Shown here piece by piece: positions 1 through 9,819 of a DNA stretch of 64,000 bases. This DNA is from Sycon ciliatum (Eukaryota > Porifera > Calcarea > Leucosolenida > Sycettidae), in contig NC_088647.1 in assembly GCF_964019385.1 (NCBI RefSeq), positions 17,026,989 to 17,090,988 on the forward strand. Direction: 5' to 3'. The notes beneath the pieces are model-generated. The model saw nothing but the letters and a program-made list of their open reading frames with translations, was not told the DNA's origin and made no database searches. The position numbers and the translations under genes are program-made. How positions within the stretch are numbered: position 1 is the first letter of the stretch; every line of letters begins with the position of its first letter.

Positions 1-541
1 CATTAATCCAACGCCTCCCAAGGCTAGGCCCTTGCTCCTCATCTCTGCAGCTTCTAACAATAGGTCTGGCACAACGAAAAACTAAACTTGATACTTGGAG
101 CTCTTAGTTCAAGCTACATTTTCAGAATCAGGAAGTTTCAAATGGCAAGAAACCTAGCTTCTCTTCACCATTGGCATCACGAGCAATGACCATTATCAGC
201 CAGCAATGTTACTAGAGCAAATGCCAAAGGCGCTGGCGTGAACAGAAAGCTTTTCATGCAGCAACGTTTCTTTCTCAACAAAAACAAATAAAAAGGAAAG
301 GAACAACAAAGGAGCAACACCGGGGATTTGTCCATACCCGGTACCCAGGTGTGTAGTCCCTGGAAAGGCTCTCCCACAGATTCCAGTACAAAGGCCACGG
401 ACAAGTGTCCCGCTGAGATGCGGTCGCTTCCTCGGACCGCTGGGACGCGGACACCTCCGAAGAGCAGCCTGTGACGTTTATTTTTTATGAAAGAAAATCC
501 GCAAAAATAGATAAGCTTGTCCCTTTAGTCCTACCCCCTGA
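1..541. other. Unassigned sequence at window start
   Basis: No recognisable gene, RNA or transposon end was found here. The longest open frame (minus strand, 177-404, 75 codons) has no familiar motif and is probably chance. The similarity to the block near 50,667 begins only at 542, so this stretch is either unique flank or an unrelated insertion. Confidence 0.5.
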
Positions 542-840
542 GACATGTGCAGCAAACTTTCAAACCTATGACATTATTTCATTCGTCAATTCTCCACCAC
601 CAGTCGTCTCACCTGGCTTCAGAAGATGTTACGAGAGATAGGAGAGTCGCCAGGAAGCACCACATCCATCTTCAGGAAGTGGAAAGAGCAAGCGGCATGG
701 TCCTTGGTTGGGGTAAATGCTGAACGTCTGATTTGTCCCAACCAAGGCTTATCGTATGGAAGCGAGAGATATGTCATTCGAACCGATATCAAATTGTCTT
801 CCTTCTGGACCCTACTCGAAAAATCGATGCACTTCCCCTA
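542..840. mobile_element. Right part of a TTAA-type MITE (family B)
   Basis: Near-identical to 50667-50965, the right half of the complete element at 50286-50963. It ends with the family's terminal inverted repeat (GCACTTCCCC read outward) and runs straight into the Harbinger-like MITE at 841, as in the right-hand copy. Only the right part is present; the left is missing or replaced at 541. The open frames inside (626-841, 733-930) occur at the same offset in the other copy and show no protein family. Confidence 0.7.
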
Positions 841-1409
841 ATTCGTTGTTTCGGGTCACCCGACCGACCGTCTTTTTTCACCCGACCGCAAAATGTTTTT
901 TTTTATAGTGGATGCAAATGTACAGACTAGACTATGTACACACGCGACCCTAATAATAGCAGTCCAGATATCGACCTTAGTCTTAGAAGCAGTCATCAAT
1001 GGTCATGGCTAGCCAAATGACAGGTGCTTGGTGATGACGTTGTCTTCTATCCCCGATCCGCAATTGGTCCTGAAACAGCATCAGCTCCGCCACCTTGTCG
1101 CTATTTACAGAAGTTTTCAAGGTGAGAGCTGCTCGTCAAAACTCGTTTGCCAGCGAGGCCAAGATCTGGTCCTGGAGGGGACCAGGATCTGATGGAACAA
1201 TGACTGCGCTGGATTGTCTACACTACAGACTGTCAGTCAGATTTGATCGACTGGCTAGATGGACAAAAGCTATTCGATGTACATGTACATGTATGCACAT
1301 GGACATAACCAAAATAAAAAATAAAATAAAATAAAAAATAAACCCGACCGACCGACCCTGTTACGGATGAGTGAAGTGACCCGAAACAACGAATTAATTC
1401 TAGGTGGCC
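841..1409. mobile_element. PIF-Harbinger-like MITE, family A (copy 1)
   Basis: Both ends carry the family A inverted repeat (GGCC, then ATTCGTTGTTTCGGGTCAC). The first bases of the left end are interrupted by the family B MITE, as at 50268. The right end stops at GGCC followed by TAA. Family A copies are about 590 bp without inserts, have no coding capacity and are flanked by 3-bp duplications (TAA at 50268/57919, CAA at 6104/7345). GGCC-type ends with a TWA-like 3-bp target fit PIF-Harbinger. This copy lacks the LINE that fills the matching site at 51453-57837. Confidence 0.75.
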
Positions 1410-1431
1410 TAATATAATTATAATGTCGTAA

Positions 1432-1535
1432 GGCCACCTAGAATTTATTCGTTGTTTCGGGTCACTTCCCTCATCCGTATACCAGGGTCAGTCCGTCGGG
1501 TTTATTTTTTTTATTTTATTTTTTTTTGTTACTGC
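1432..1535. mobile_element. Family A MITE, one terminal fragment
   Basis: A second family A end (GGCCACCTAGAATTTATTCG) begins 22 bp after copy 1 in the opposite orientation. Its T-rich inner part fades into unrelated sequence. The arrangement, including the 22-bp spacer, is repeated at 57942, so both are products of one larger duplication rather than independent insertions. Confidence 0.65.
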
Positions 1536-1659
1536 CATAATTATTATGTATTATGCATGCTTGTGTGTTTCTGAACATTCAAGTGATGCTAACGCGGATC
1601 CCGCGAATAATAATATATTATTATTTTTTGAAACTCGGGTATTGAGCCAATAATAAAAG

Positions 1660-2121
1660 TAGAAAGGAAAAGGACATATGGAAACGAGTTAAGAGTAACT
1701 CTCCACCACTGTAACTAGATACTATATACAGTCAGAAAGTGCAACAACTAGGCACACAACTGACAGTGTACTGAGACATTCGACGTCCTGACACCTAGCT
1801 TCAACACATCTCCGTCTACTGGTCTCGTCATCGTCCAGTGACAATCGACATTCTTTGTTCCGTTGGGACTGTAGCTTGTGCTCGTTTTCGTTGCGCTTGC
1901 CTTCCCCTCTTGGGTCTTTCCATAACCTTGAACCTTCCAAGTTGGAAGGCTGTCGGTTAGCGCTACGGAGATGTGTTGAAGCTAGGTGTCAGGACGTCGA
2001 ATGTCTCAGTACTCTGTCAGTTTTGTGCCTAGTTGTTGCACTTTCTGACTGTATATAGTATCTAGTTACAGTGGTGGAGAGTTACTCTTAACTCGTTTCC
2101 ATATGTCCTTTTCCTTTCTAT
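1660..2121. repeat. Hairpin (foldback) repeat, arms about 155 bp
   Basis: About 155 bp at 1660-1813 returns as reverse complement at 1968-2121 with few mismatches, around a spacer of about 150 bp. It lies beside an ATT microsatellite. The right-hand paralogous block carries a quite different and much larger inverted repeat at this place (58145-60786). No coding potential; probably a foldback MITE of unknown superfamily. Confidence 0.75.
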
Positions 2122-2136
2122 TATTATTATTATTAT

Positions 2137-2450
2137 ATGTGCATACAAACTCGGAGGGAGTTGTGGTGCTCGTGAGAGTGCTCAATACACAAAGGTGCAG
2201 AGCCTAGTAGCACACACTTGAGAGGGACGAAAAGCGTTTCTTCTGTACCTCTGAGTTTCACGGTTTTAACCGATCATCAGACAGCAACTTGACAACAATT
2301 TTCAGAAGCTAAGATTGATAAAGGCTGCAAGCTTGGATCATAGCGCGAATGGATGATCCAGGCTGATAGTGTAATTATAAAAATGATTGCGTGAGTTGGT
2401 TGCCTGATGGGGTGCAAAAATAGGCGGAAAAAAATAATACACTTTAGGCC
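2137..2450 (-). mobile_element. Penelope-like element terminal fragment
   Basis: On the minus strand this matches the non-coding sequence at 8430-8600 next to a GIY-YIG open frame, and it is repeated at 60847-61160. It includes the string CTGATGA-(short stem)-GAAAC, which resembles the catalytic core of the hammerhead ribozymes known from Penelope-like terminal repeats. Element assignment is inferred from that context. It is a fossil fragment. Confidence 0.5.
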
Positions 2451-2922
2451 TAGGCTCATGCAACCACATTTTTGTGCACGCGCACATGTTGTCCAGGCGT
2501 CAGGGGCCCAGCCTCCCTGCCCATCCGACCCGCCATACACAACAACGAAACTGAACTAAGAGTTCTACATAATTTCTTGACAAGACGGAGACGGACAGAC
2601 AAGAAGACCGGACACGACGAGGTAAAACTGAAAACTGAAGAAAAAGACTAACATTTATGGCAGCATACGAGTATGCGCGCAACAAAACACAACGTATGAC
2701 AATGACGTAACCGTTATTAGGATCATGTACAAACTATACATGCAACCAAAACCAGTCAAAGCAGAACGCAAAACAAACCAAAATAAACGAAAGGACCACA
2801 ACAAAATGAGCCATGAAAAGTCTTTCTACCGATACACAACATATTCCCCACCAAAGACCTTTTCAGGGCTCTACGAGAACCACGAACACTGTGCCCTACG
2901 TGTATACGACGCAAGCGTACTA

Positions 2923-3290
2923 CCGTACTGGCAATATATGTTGCCGCATAACGCGTAACGCAGGGGGGTGCGGCGTAACGCGCGACCAGGCTAGTGCGAC
3001 AAATTTTCGTTGAGTTCGTAACGCGCGTCCGGCGGGGTGCGGCGATCTTTTCATTGCAAAAAAGGCTGAAAACTGTGAAAGCACGTGTACCGCGTGGTGA
3101 AAAGTTCAAAACTGGACGCAGCAGGAAGTCCTGCAATAGCAAAAAAAGGACTGCGGCAATATAGAAACCTGTGTAACGGCTCCTAGCCGATCCTGTGCGA
3201 CTTTGCATGTAACGCCCTGCGTGCGGCAAACATGTGCCAATGTAACGCTTCATGGCCTCACCGCGGCAACATATTATATTGCCAGTACGG
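2923..3290. mobile_element. Tc1/mariner-like MITE, family C, with TA duplication
   Basis: The ends are inverted repeats (CCGTACTGGCAATAT inward) flanked by TA at 2921-2922 and 3291-3292. The paralogous site at 61632-61633 is empty and has a single TA, which gives the boundaries and the duplication directly. The element is 368 bp and non-coding. Part of the same family lies just upstream of TRIM gene 2 (34919-35040). Confidence 0.85.
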
Positions 3291-3329
3291 TAATCAAACT
3301 AACTACATGTACAAGAGGGAAAATAAACA

Positions 3330-3600
3330 AATAAACGATCGACACGCCAACAAACTCCAACGACAGTCAACGTCCGACCAGGGACAAACAAATCAAACTC
3401 AAACAAATCGAGCAAAACAAACTAATCAAACAACTCGAGCAAACCGAACTACCAAACTCGAACTAACAGACAAACTCGAGCAAAACAAACTAATCAACAA
3501 CTCGAGCAAACCGAACTACCAAACTCGACCTAACAAACAAATCGAGCAAACCAAACCACTCAAACAAATCGAATCAAACTAATCAACAAATCACAGCAGG
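3330..3600. repeat. Low-complexity CAAAC/CTCGAG-rich repeat tract
   Basis: Degenerate tandem units built from CAAACAAAT, CTCGAGCAAA and CGAACTACCAAA fill this stretch. They recur with little change at 61690-61925 in the right-hand copy. The open frame through it is a product of composition (Q, T, N, K rich) and is not proposed as a gene. Confidence 0.7.
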
Positions 3601-4644
3601 AGCACCTTCCAAACTCCGCGTCACACTCACATGGGGTTATTTGTTCACGATGCGTTATCCTTCGCACCGTCCTTGCCGTAGGAACCAGCCACTCCTCGCA
3701 GACGTTTATCCGTCTTCGTCTGCCCTCAGCGCATTCAGCTCCAACGACTTCCGTCGCACCAACCTCGTCGTCTTCACCAGCCACCTCGCGGGACGTCCCT
3801 GCCCTCAGCGCATTCAACTCCGCCGGACCAGCCACTCCTCGCAGATGTTCGTCCATTTCATCTGCTCTCAGCGCATTCAGCTCCGACGAGCCAACCACTC
3901 CTCGCAGACGTTTCCTCGCTCAGCGCCTTCAGCTCAGACGACGTCGTTTTGGTGATTTGTTCTCGATGCGTATTCCTTCGCACCGGAGTTCCTGCCAGTT
4001 CCTCGTCTCCCTGACTATCCTGGCGTGATCGCCATAATTTGATCCAACCGACAACAAGCTCACACAACTCAGTTTGGGATATTTACAGGATACAGGAACA
4101 ATATGATACAGGTGAAACAAGAGAGAAAGAAAGCTATCCGTCCATCACGGAAGGAACAACAACTAACCAGAAAAGGAAAATATCGAAGAAACAAGTAGCG
4201 CAAGCGAAAGCCAAAACGCTCTCCTCAGCAGAACGTGCACATACACGTGCGCCTACAAAGCACCCACAGCAGCGCAAACGACGCCAACGTACTACACTAA
4301 TATACACTAATTTACATGCATCAAATAAGGATTCCAAAAGCAACCGAAAAAGTAGCCAGCTCTGCAGAAGGATCCGCGACTGAGTACAGTCCGCGTAGCC
4401 ATGGCATGGGACCTCATGACGTCAACCAAACAAAAGACACAGAAAAGACGTGTCATCGTCAGATAAACAATAAATAAACCAAACGCAGATTCAAACAGGA
4501 AACTAGTAAGCTAACGATAAACTAGTAACACTGAGACAATTCGACTGTCACAAACTGTACAACAAAATCACATACAAGAAGTCCTTTCACTTTGTCCACC
4601 GCTCGTTGCGTGACATCACTCCCCACCAAAGGACTTCCTGGGGA

Positions 4645-5547
4645 TCACAATCCTAAACAAACGAATGCACGAACACCACAATCGACTCTGGTATTCCGGA
4701 CGCCACGATCAATACGACTGCGTGCAAGACACCGCTGATCATCGTCGCTGTACTCTTCCCTGAGCACGTTACCCAGGCACTGCATCCTACGACTGACATT
4801 CCATCTTTTCATCAACTTGATGGCTTCCGGCACATCACTTTCTGGCGGTCGTTGGTTAGCCTTCCTCCGTGAAACAACTAGGCACTGTGTTTCAAACCGC
4901 TTCGCTGGGTTCTCACGCGTATTGTTCGCTACACGTGGTGGCTCCTCCATCTGCCACTGCCGTTCCATTTTCGCCTCGATACAGGCCACCGACACAGTGC
5001 ATCCGGCTTCTGTGCCCAATGCGCTGTTGCCATTGACGACCTTTATTTCCGTCTCCACCTCAGCCGTATCCATGGCTGACACTCCAACGCACTGTCCACT
5101 GTGCTGGGTTGTTGGAGCGACGGACCGATTCTCCACTGACGCTCGTCGTCCACGCGCCTCTTGGTCAAACACAACCGTTGTTTCCTTGTACATTGGAAAC
5201 GTAATCCTGGTACTTGTACTTGGGACTGTCATTACCCCCACAGCACTGCTGTCCACTAGTCCACAAGTAGACGCAGCCTCCGCCGCAGAGCGCTCCCCTC
5301 GCAACTCCGCTTCGGCCACTCGGAACGCATGCCCCCGTTGAGCACGCGCCTCCTCCCATTGGATGACCTGCTCCCTTCGAGCGTTGACCTCCGTCACCTT
5401 TCTCTCCACGTACTGCGCGAGTCGGCTCCCCTCGAAACCCAGGGCCTTACCAACTCGCAGCAACCGCTCCTCCAACAGCAGTCCCCCCGCGGACTCTGCC
5501 GAGTATCCTGCGCCCTCACTGGTTCTCTCCTCGAGCATCGTGGCCAC
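4645..5547 (-). pseudogene. Gag-like ORF of an LTR-retrotransposon fossil
   Basis: An open frame of 300 codons. Residues about 25-75 are charged and helical with the pattern LLRVGKALGFEG...LAQYVE followed by W-EEA and Arg/Glu-rich sequence, resembling N-terminal Gag regions of some invertebrate Gypsy elements. No zinc knuckle, protease or polymerase follows. A second copy lies at 62981-63882. The family call rests on motif resemblance and the nearby primer-site-like segment, so a non-viral coiled-coil protein is not excluded. It is treated as a fossil. Confidence 0.45.
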
Positions 5548-6103
5548 TTCCTGTCAGCGCGACTGGATCCAAACAGCGTATCTATCCTGGCGTGATCGCC
5601 ATAATTATTATTTGATCCAACCGACAACAAGCTCACACAATCCATCTCATCAGCGCATTCAGCTCCGACGAGCCAGCCACTCGGCCCACTCCTCGCAGAC
5701 GTTTCCTCGCTCAGCGCCTTCAGCTCAGATGACGTCGTTCTGGTGATTTGTTCTCGATGCGTTTTCCTTCGCACCGGAGTTCCTGCCAGTTCCTCGTCTC
5801 CCTGACTATCCTGGCGTGGTCGCCAATTTTTGTGCACGCGCACATGTTGTCCAGGCGTCAGGGGCCCAGCCTCCCTGCCCATCCGACCCGCCACACACAA
5901 CAACGAAACTGAACTAAGAGTTCTACATAATTTCTTGACAAGACGGAGACGGACAGACAAGAAGACCGGACACGACGAGGTAAAACTGAAAACTGAAGAA
6001 AAAGACTAACATTTATGGCAGCATACGAGCATGCGCGCAACAAAACACAACGTATGACAATGACGTAACCGTTATTAGGATCATGTACAAACTATACATG
6101 CAA

Positions 6104-7345
6104 GGCCACCTAGAATTAATTCGTTGTTTCGGGTCACTTCACTCATCCGTATACGCGTACCAGGGTCGGTCGGTCGGGTTTATTTTTTATTTTATTTTAT
6201 TTTTTATTTTGGTTACGTCCATGTAGAGGAGACGGCTCGATACCGGGACGTTTTGACAGCCAAATTTGTATAGACCCAAACCGATCATCAGCGTTGATTT
6301 TTCACTCGAAATATGTTTGTGGAAGGAAACTGGCATGTTGAAGTTTGCTCTGGGGCCAGAGTCAATCGAACTGAGCCACTCCTTTGTGTTGACCCATTGC
6401 CTCCAAGTTGCCCAATTTTTCGCTTCAAAAAAGTTCAAATCAGAGGTGGCTCCAAACCGGACACGTTTTAGAGTGCACGTCAAATTCACTCTGGGTCTGA
6501 AATTAGGTAATTGCTATCGCTCCACGACGGCCAGTATAGAGTAACAATAAGCCTTGTGTGTGCTTCCATTAGTTTTGATTGGTATGCAGTGCTTTATTGG
6601 CGAGAGGCGAGCCGCTGTTTACCTGCGACAAGAAGTTGATTTTTCGAAAGTCGTAAAACTCAAGTCGCAGTGCGAAGCAACACGTCAAAAACTCACCTGC
6701 TTGATATGGCGCTTCTGGTCATCGCAGAGCCATGAAATTTTGGCTCGGAGTATAACACATAGTAGTCTCACTGTGACATATGTTTTCTAATCAAAATACC
6801 AAGAGAGAAAGTGAATATTGAGTCCGTTCCGGTTTGCAACCGGTGTCCTATTTGAAACCGTCCCCTCTACATGACATGTACATCGAATAGCTTTTGTCCA
6901 TCTAGCCAGTCGATCAAATCTGACTGTAGTGTAGACAATCCAGCGCAGTCATTGTCCCATGCATCAGATACAGGTCCCCTCCAGGACCAGATCTTGGCCT
7001 CGCTGGCAAACGAGTCTGACCGGCGAGCAGCTCTCACCTTGAAAACTTCTGGAAATAGCGACAAGGTGGCGGAGCTGATGCTGTTTCAGGACCGATTGCG
7101 AATCGGAGATAGAAGACAACGACTTACGTAACCCTCGTTGTCACCAAGCGCTGCATCCTGTCATTTGGCTAGCCATGGCTGCTAATCTGAGGTCGATATG
7201 TGGACTGCTAGGGTCGCGTGTGTACATACCGGTAGTCTAGTATAGTCTGTACATTTGCATGCACTATAAAAAAAACATTTTGCGGTCGGGTGAAAAAAGA
7301 CGGTCGGTCGGGTGACCCGAAACAACGAATTAATTCTGGATGGCC
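6104..7345. mobile_element. PIF-Harbinger-like MITE, family A (complete, 3-bp duplication)
   Basis: It begins GGCCACCTAG and ends with the reverse complement of GGCCATCCAG; CAA lies on both sides (6101-6103, 7346-7348). The uninterrupted target is readable at 2735-2745. It is 1,242 bp but contains a 646-bp insertion (6224-6869); without that it is about 590 bp, like its relatives. No transposase frame. Orientation is opposite to copy 1. Confidence 0.85.
6224..6869. mobile_element. Small inverted-repeat element inside a family A MITE
   Basis: TAGAGGAGACGG at the left and CCGTCCCCTCTA at the right form inverted ends, flanked by CATG on both sides (6220-6223, 6870-6873). The sequence is absent from family A copies 841-1409 and 50964-51452. 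It is 646 bp. The open frames on both strands are short and match nothing known. The superfamily is unresolved because a 4-bp duplication other than TTAA is uncommon. Confidence 0.65.
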
Positions 7346-7579
7346 CAACCAAAACCAGTCAAAGCAGAACGCAAAACAAACCAAAATAAACGAAAGGACC
7401 ACAACAAAATGAGCTATGAAAAGTCTTTCTACCGATACACAACACACATGTTCTTCTGAGGGAGGCAAGAAGAAGAACAATGGGGTAACTATGAGCAGCA
7501 CTTCACCTGCGACTGCGAGTAGTGAGAATAGAAGGTTATGTGACGGCTGATGCCGTGATGGTGAGAATTTTGAGAGGTA

Positions 7580-7848
7580 CAGTTGAACATCGATTATCCG
7601 ACCACCTCTGGGCAGACAACTGTCAGGCGGTGTTCAGATAAGGCAAATGTTCCGGATAAGAAAACACACTGTAAATACATGTACATGTACATTGTAAATA
7701 GAATAGAGTGCTACTTTTCGAAATTTTCGTATTTTTGAATGGCTCACTACATGCACAGTGCGTACTCTACGGCACGTGCGCCCAAAAAAACTGTTACGGA
7801 TAATCGAATGGTCGGATAGTCGATGTGCGGATAATCGATGTTCAACTG
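7580..7848. mobile_element. pogo/Tigger-like MITE with TA duplication
   Basis: The ends are CAGTTGAACATCGATTATCC and its reverse complement, with TA on each side (7578-7579, 7849-7850). CAGTTGAAC...ATTATCCG ends are characteristic of pogo-type mariner elements. It is 269 bp, non-coding, and lies in the end of the Penelope endonuclease region. Confidence 0.85.
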
Positions 7849-8321
7849 TAGTACTTATTTCATGCCTGCACTTGCTCACTAGCTCCGATCTTTTGTTGAT
7901 GTTGACACGCTTGTCCGCCTGAAGGATCTCCAGTTTCTCTCTTAGGCACAGAGGACAGCGCTTGGTTATGTTACTGTAACCTGGAGTCTGGGCGATAACT
8001 GACCAACCAAGACTGTACTCGTTGTTTTGACGCTTCAGGTTCCAGACACACTTTGATAGTTCTGTGCTCTTCTCATGTCTCTCATGTCTGAATGATGTTA
8101 GATGGTTGCCGTATCTCTTCTTGAATTCTGGCTCCATAAGACCGATATACTCCTTCTGTCTGTCCTCTCCGGTTATTTGGACGGTTGCCTTGTACACAAT
8201 AGAGCTGATTTGGCAGTTGCCGTCCATCGGACACTGCGCTTTGTCTCTGCAGTTGCATCGTCTTTCCTTGGGCTGCCCATCGTTGTTTCCACTCTTCCGT
8301 TTAACTGAGTTGTGTGACTTG

Positions 8322-8430
8322 ACCATTGCAGATATATTCGGCATACAACTGGATCCAGACTACACAAGATCTTCAACCGGAATACAGTTAAAGTAAGCTA
8401 TAGTTGTATGCCGAATATATCTGCAATGGT
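8322..8430. repeat. Short inverted repeat inside Penelope-derived sequence
   Basis: About 33 bp at 8322-8354 (containing GCAGATATATTCGGCATAC in near-identical form) recurs inverted at 8397-8430 around a spacer of about 42 bp. It lies where the endonuclease frame begins on the minus strand and the non-coding segment begins on the plus strand, so it marks an inverted join between two parts of the element. Confidence 0.65.
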
Positions 8431-8968
8431 CACTATCAGCCCGGATCATCCATTCGCGCTATGATCCAAGCTTGCAGCCTATATCAATCTTAGCTTCTGA
8501 CAATTGTAGTTAAGTTGCTGTCTGATGATCGGTTAAAACCGTGAAACTCAGAGTTACAGAAGAAACGCTTTTCGTCCCTCTCAAGTGTATGTGCATACAT
8601 ATACAATTGTGCATATCGAATTCGAATAGCTTTTGTCCATCAAGCCAGTCGATCAAATCATGACTGTAGACGATCCAGCACAGTCATTGTCCCATCAGAC
8701 CCAGGTCCCCTCCAGGACCAGACCTTGGCCTCGCTGGCAAACGAGTCTGAGGAGCAGCTCTCACCTTGAAAACGTCTGTCAAAGAGCGACGCGGTGGCGG
8801 AGCTGATGCTGTTTCAGGACCGATTGCGGATCGGAAGACAACATCGTCACCAAGCGCTTCATCCTGTTATTCTATTTGGCTGCTTCTGAAGTCGATGTCT
8901 GGACTGCTAGCTATTACCAAGAGTAGATAAACAAGAGTGTGCAACTCGCGGATGGGTTGGCCCACGGC

Positions 8969-9447
8969 TAGGCCTTGACGGATTATGCTAATATTTTCGT
9001 GAAATTATGCTTTTCGCATTGCTGTAAAAATTGCAGAATTATGCTATTTTTATGCTAAAAGTTATCATATTATGCCGCATTATGCTCCCATATGCTGCAA
9101 ATGCATAATGGTTCAGTGCAAAATATTACACAGGGGAATTTTTTTGTAGAGGGCGTTGTACTGTAGTAGCAAAAGTTCAACGGGGCCAACGCACCGTCCG
9201 ACCTAGCTACGACCATCACTGATTGTAGTGGACTGGACATAGTCGTAAACCTACGACTTCCTAGTGCATCTACTTGTACTTGTACTTGTAGAACATGTAC
9301 ATTGTACAACTGTATGGAATTTGATGCGAACAGGCGGATTATTACAATTTTATGCGATTCGTATGCAATTTGCCTCGAATTATGCGATTATTCGATTTTG
9401 GTAGGAATTATGCGAAAAATTATGCTAGCATAATCCGTCAAGGCCTA
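8969..9447. mobile_element. hAT MITE, family E (copy 1), 8-bp duplication CCCACGGC
   Basis: TAGGCCTTGACGGATTATGC at the left and its reverse complement at the right. CCCACGGC occurs at 8961-8968 and 9448-9455. An 8-bp duplication with a TA-G start is a hAT hallmark. It is 479 bp, AT-rich with repeated TTATGC words, and non-coding. Other copies lie at 24072, 24311 and 58939. Confidence 0.9.
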
Positions 9448-9819
9448 CCCACGGCGGAATTTTTTGTTGACGTAATCTTTTCGACGACGCACGCGCTATG
9501 AGTTTTTTCTTTTTTTTTTTTTTTTCTTTTTTTTTTTTTACTATATTCACATAACCAGCTCGAAAAGAATAAGGAAAGACAATGGTACGGAGACTAGGAC
9601 AAACGTGACAACTAATGAGCAGGCGCTGCACCGAGACGCAGCAGTGATGGTGGGGCATTGATGACTCTGCCGACCTGAGGTCTCGGCGTCACGGCCAAAA
9701 ACACGCACCAAAAACAATGAAAAAAGAAGAAGATAGAGCTGTACAGGTAAGAAAGATGCAAAAACCCAAGGCTTAACACGAGCGATTGTGGGGGAGAAAC
9801 TGTCTTAGCGTCATACTAT

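Larger units (their letters stand above)
2477..5826 (-). mobile_element. LTR-retrotransposon fossil (Gypsy-like), left copy
   Basis: A rearranged, broken block also present at 61185-64000 and partly at 5827-7455. On the minus strand it holds a gag-like open frame (4645-5547). Near it is a recurring segment containing TGGCGATCACGCCAGG, of the kind found just after a Gypsy 5' LTR, at about 4010-4030, 5577-5600 and 5805-5825. No pol region is visible, so the family is inferred. A TA-flanked MITE has inserted at 2923-3290. Confidence 0.5.
5827..7455. mobile_element. Third partial copy of the LTR-fossil block, split by a MITE
   Basis: 5827-6103 and 7346-7455 match 2477-2850 and 61185-61550 when joined. 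They are separated by the family A MITE 6104-7345, which duplicated CAA. This third copy ends near 7455, where Penelope-related sequence begins. Confidence 0.75.
7456..8600 (-). mobile_element. Penelope-like element fossil with GIY-YIG endonuclease region
   Basis: The minus-strand frame 8344-7634 reads, in order, a Cys-rich stretch (CNCRDKAQC), KEYIGL, a segment ending RYGNH, STELS, VW-LK, a Cys pair CPLC-EK and a CRHE motif. This order is typical of the GIY-YIG endonuclease at the C-terminus of Penelope-like proteins. The upstream reverse transcriptase is missing. A pogo-like MITE sits inside, and part of the predicted C-terminus is MITE-derived. The flank at 8430-8600 is the non-coding part repeated at 2137 and 60847. 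Broken fossil. Confidence 0.8.

Noticed and set aside
177-404. 75-codon minus-strand frame at the window start
   Set aside because: No motif, no conservation in the duplicated block, and a length expected by chance.
1095-1334. Open frame in the family A MITE, seen again in other copies
   Set aside because: It varies in frame and length among copies and lacks transposase motifs; family A is non-autonomous.
3232-3582. 116-codon Q/T/N-rich frame
   Set aside because: It lies in a low-complexity CAAAC repeat and begins inside a MITE, so it is compositional.
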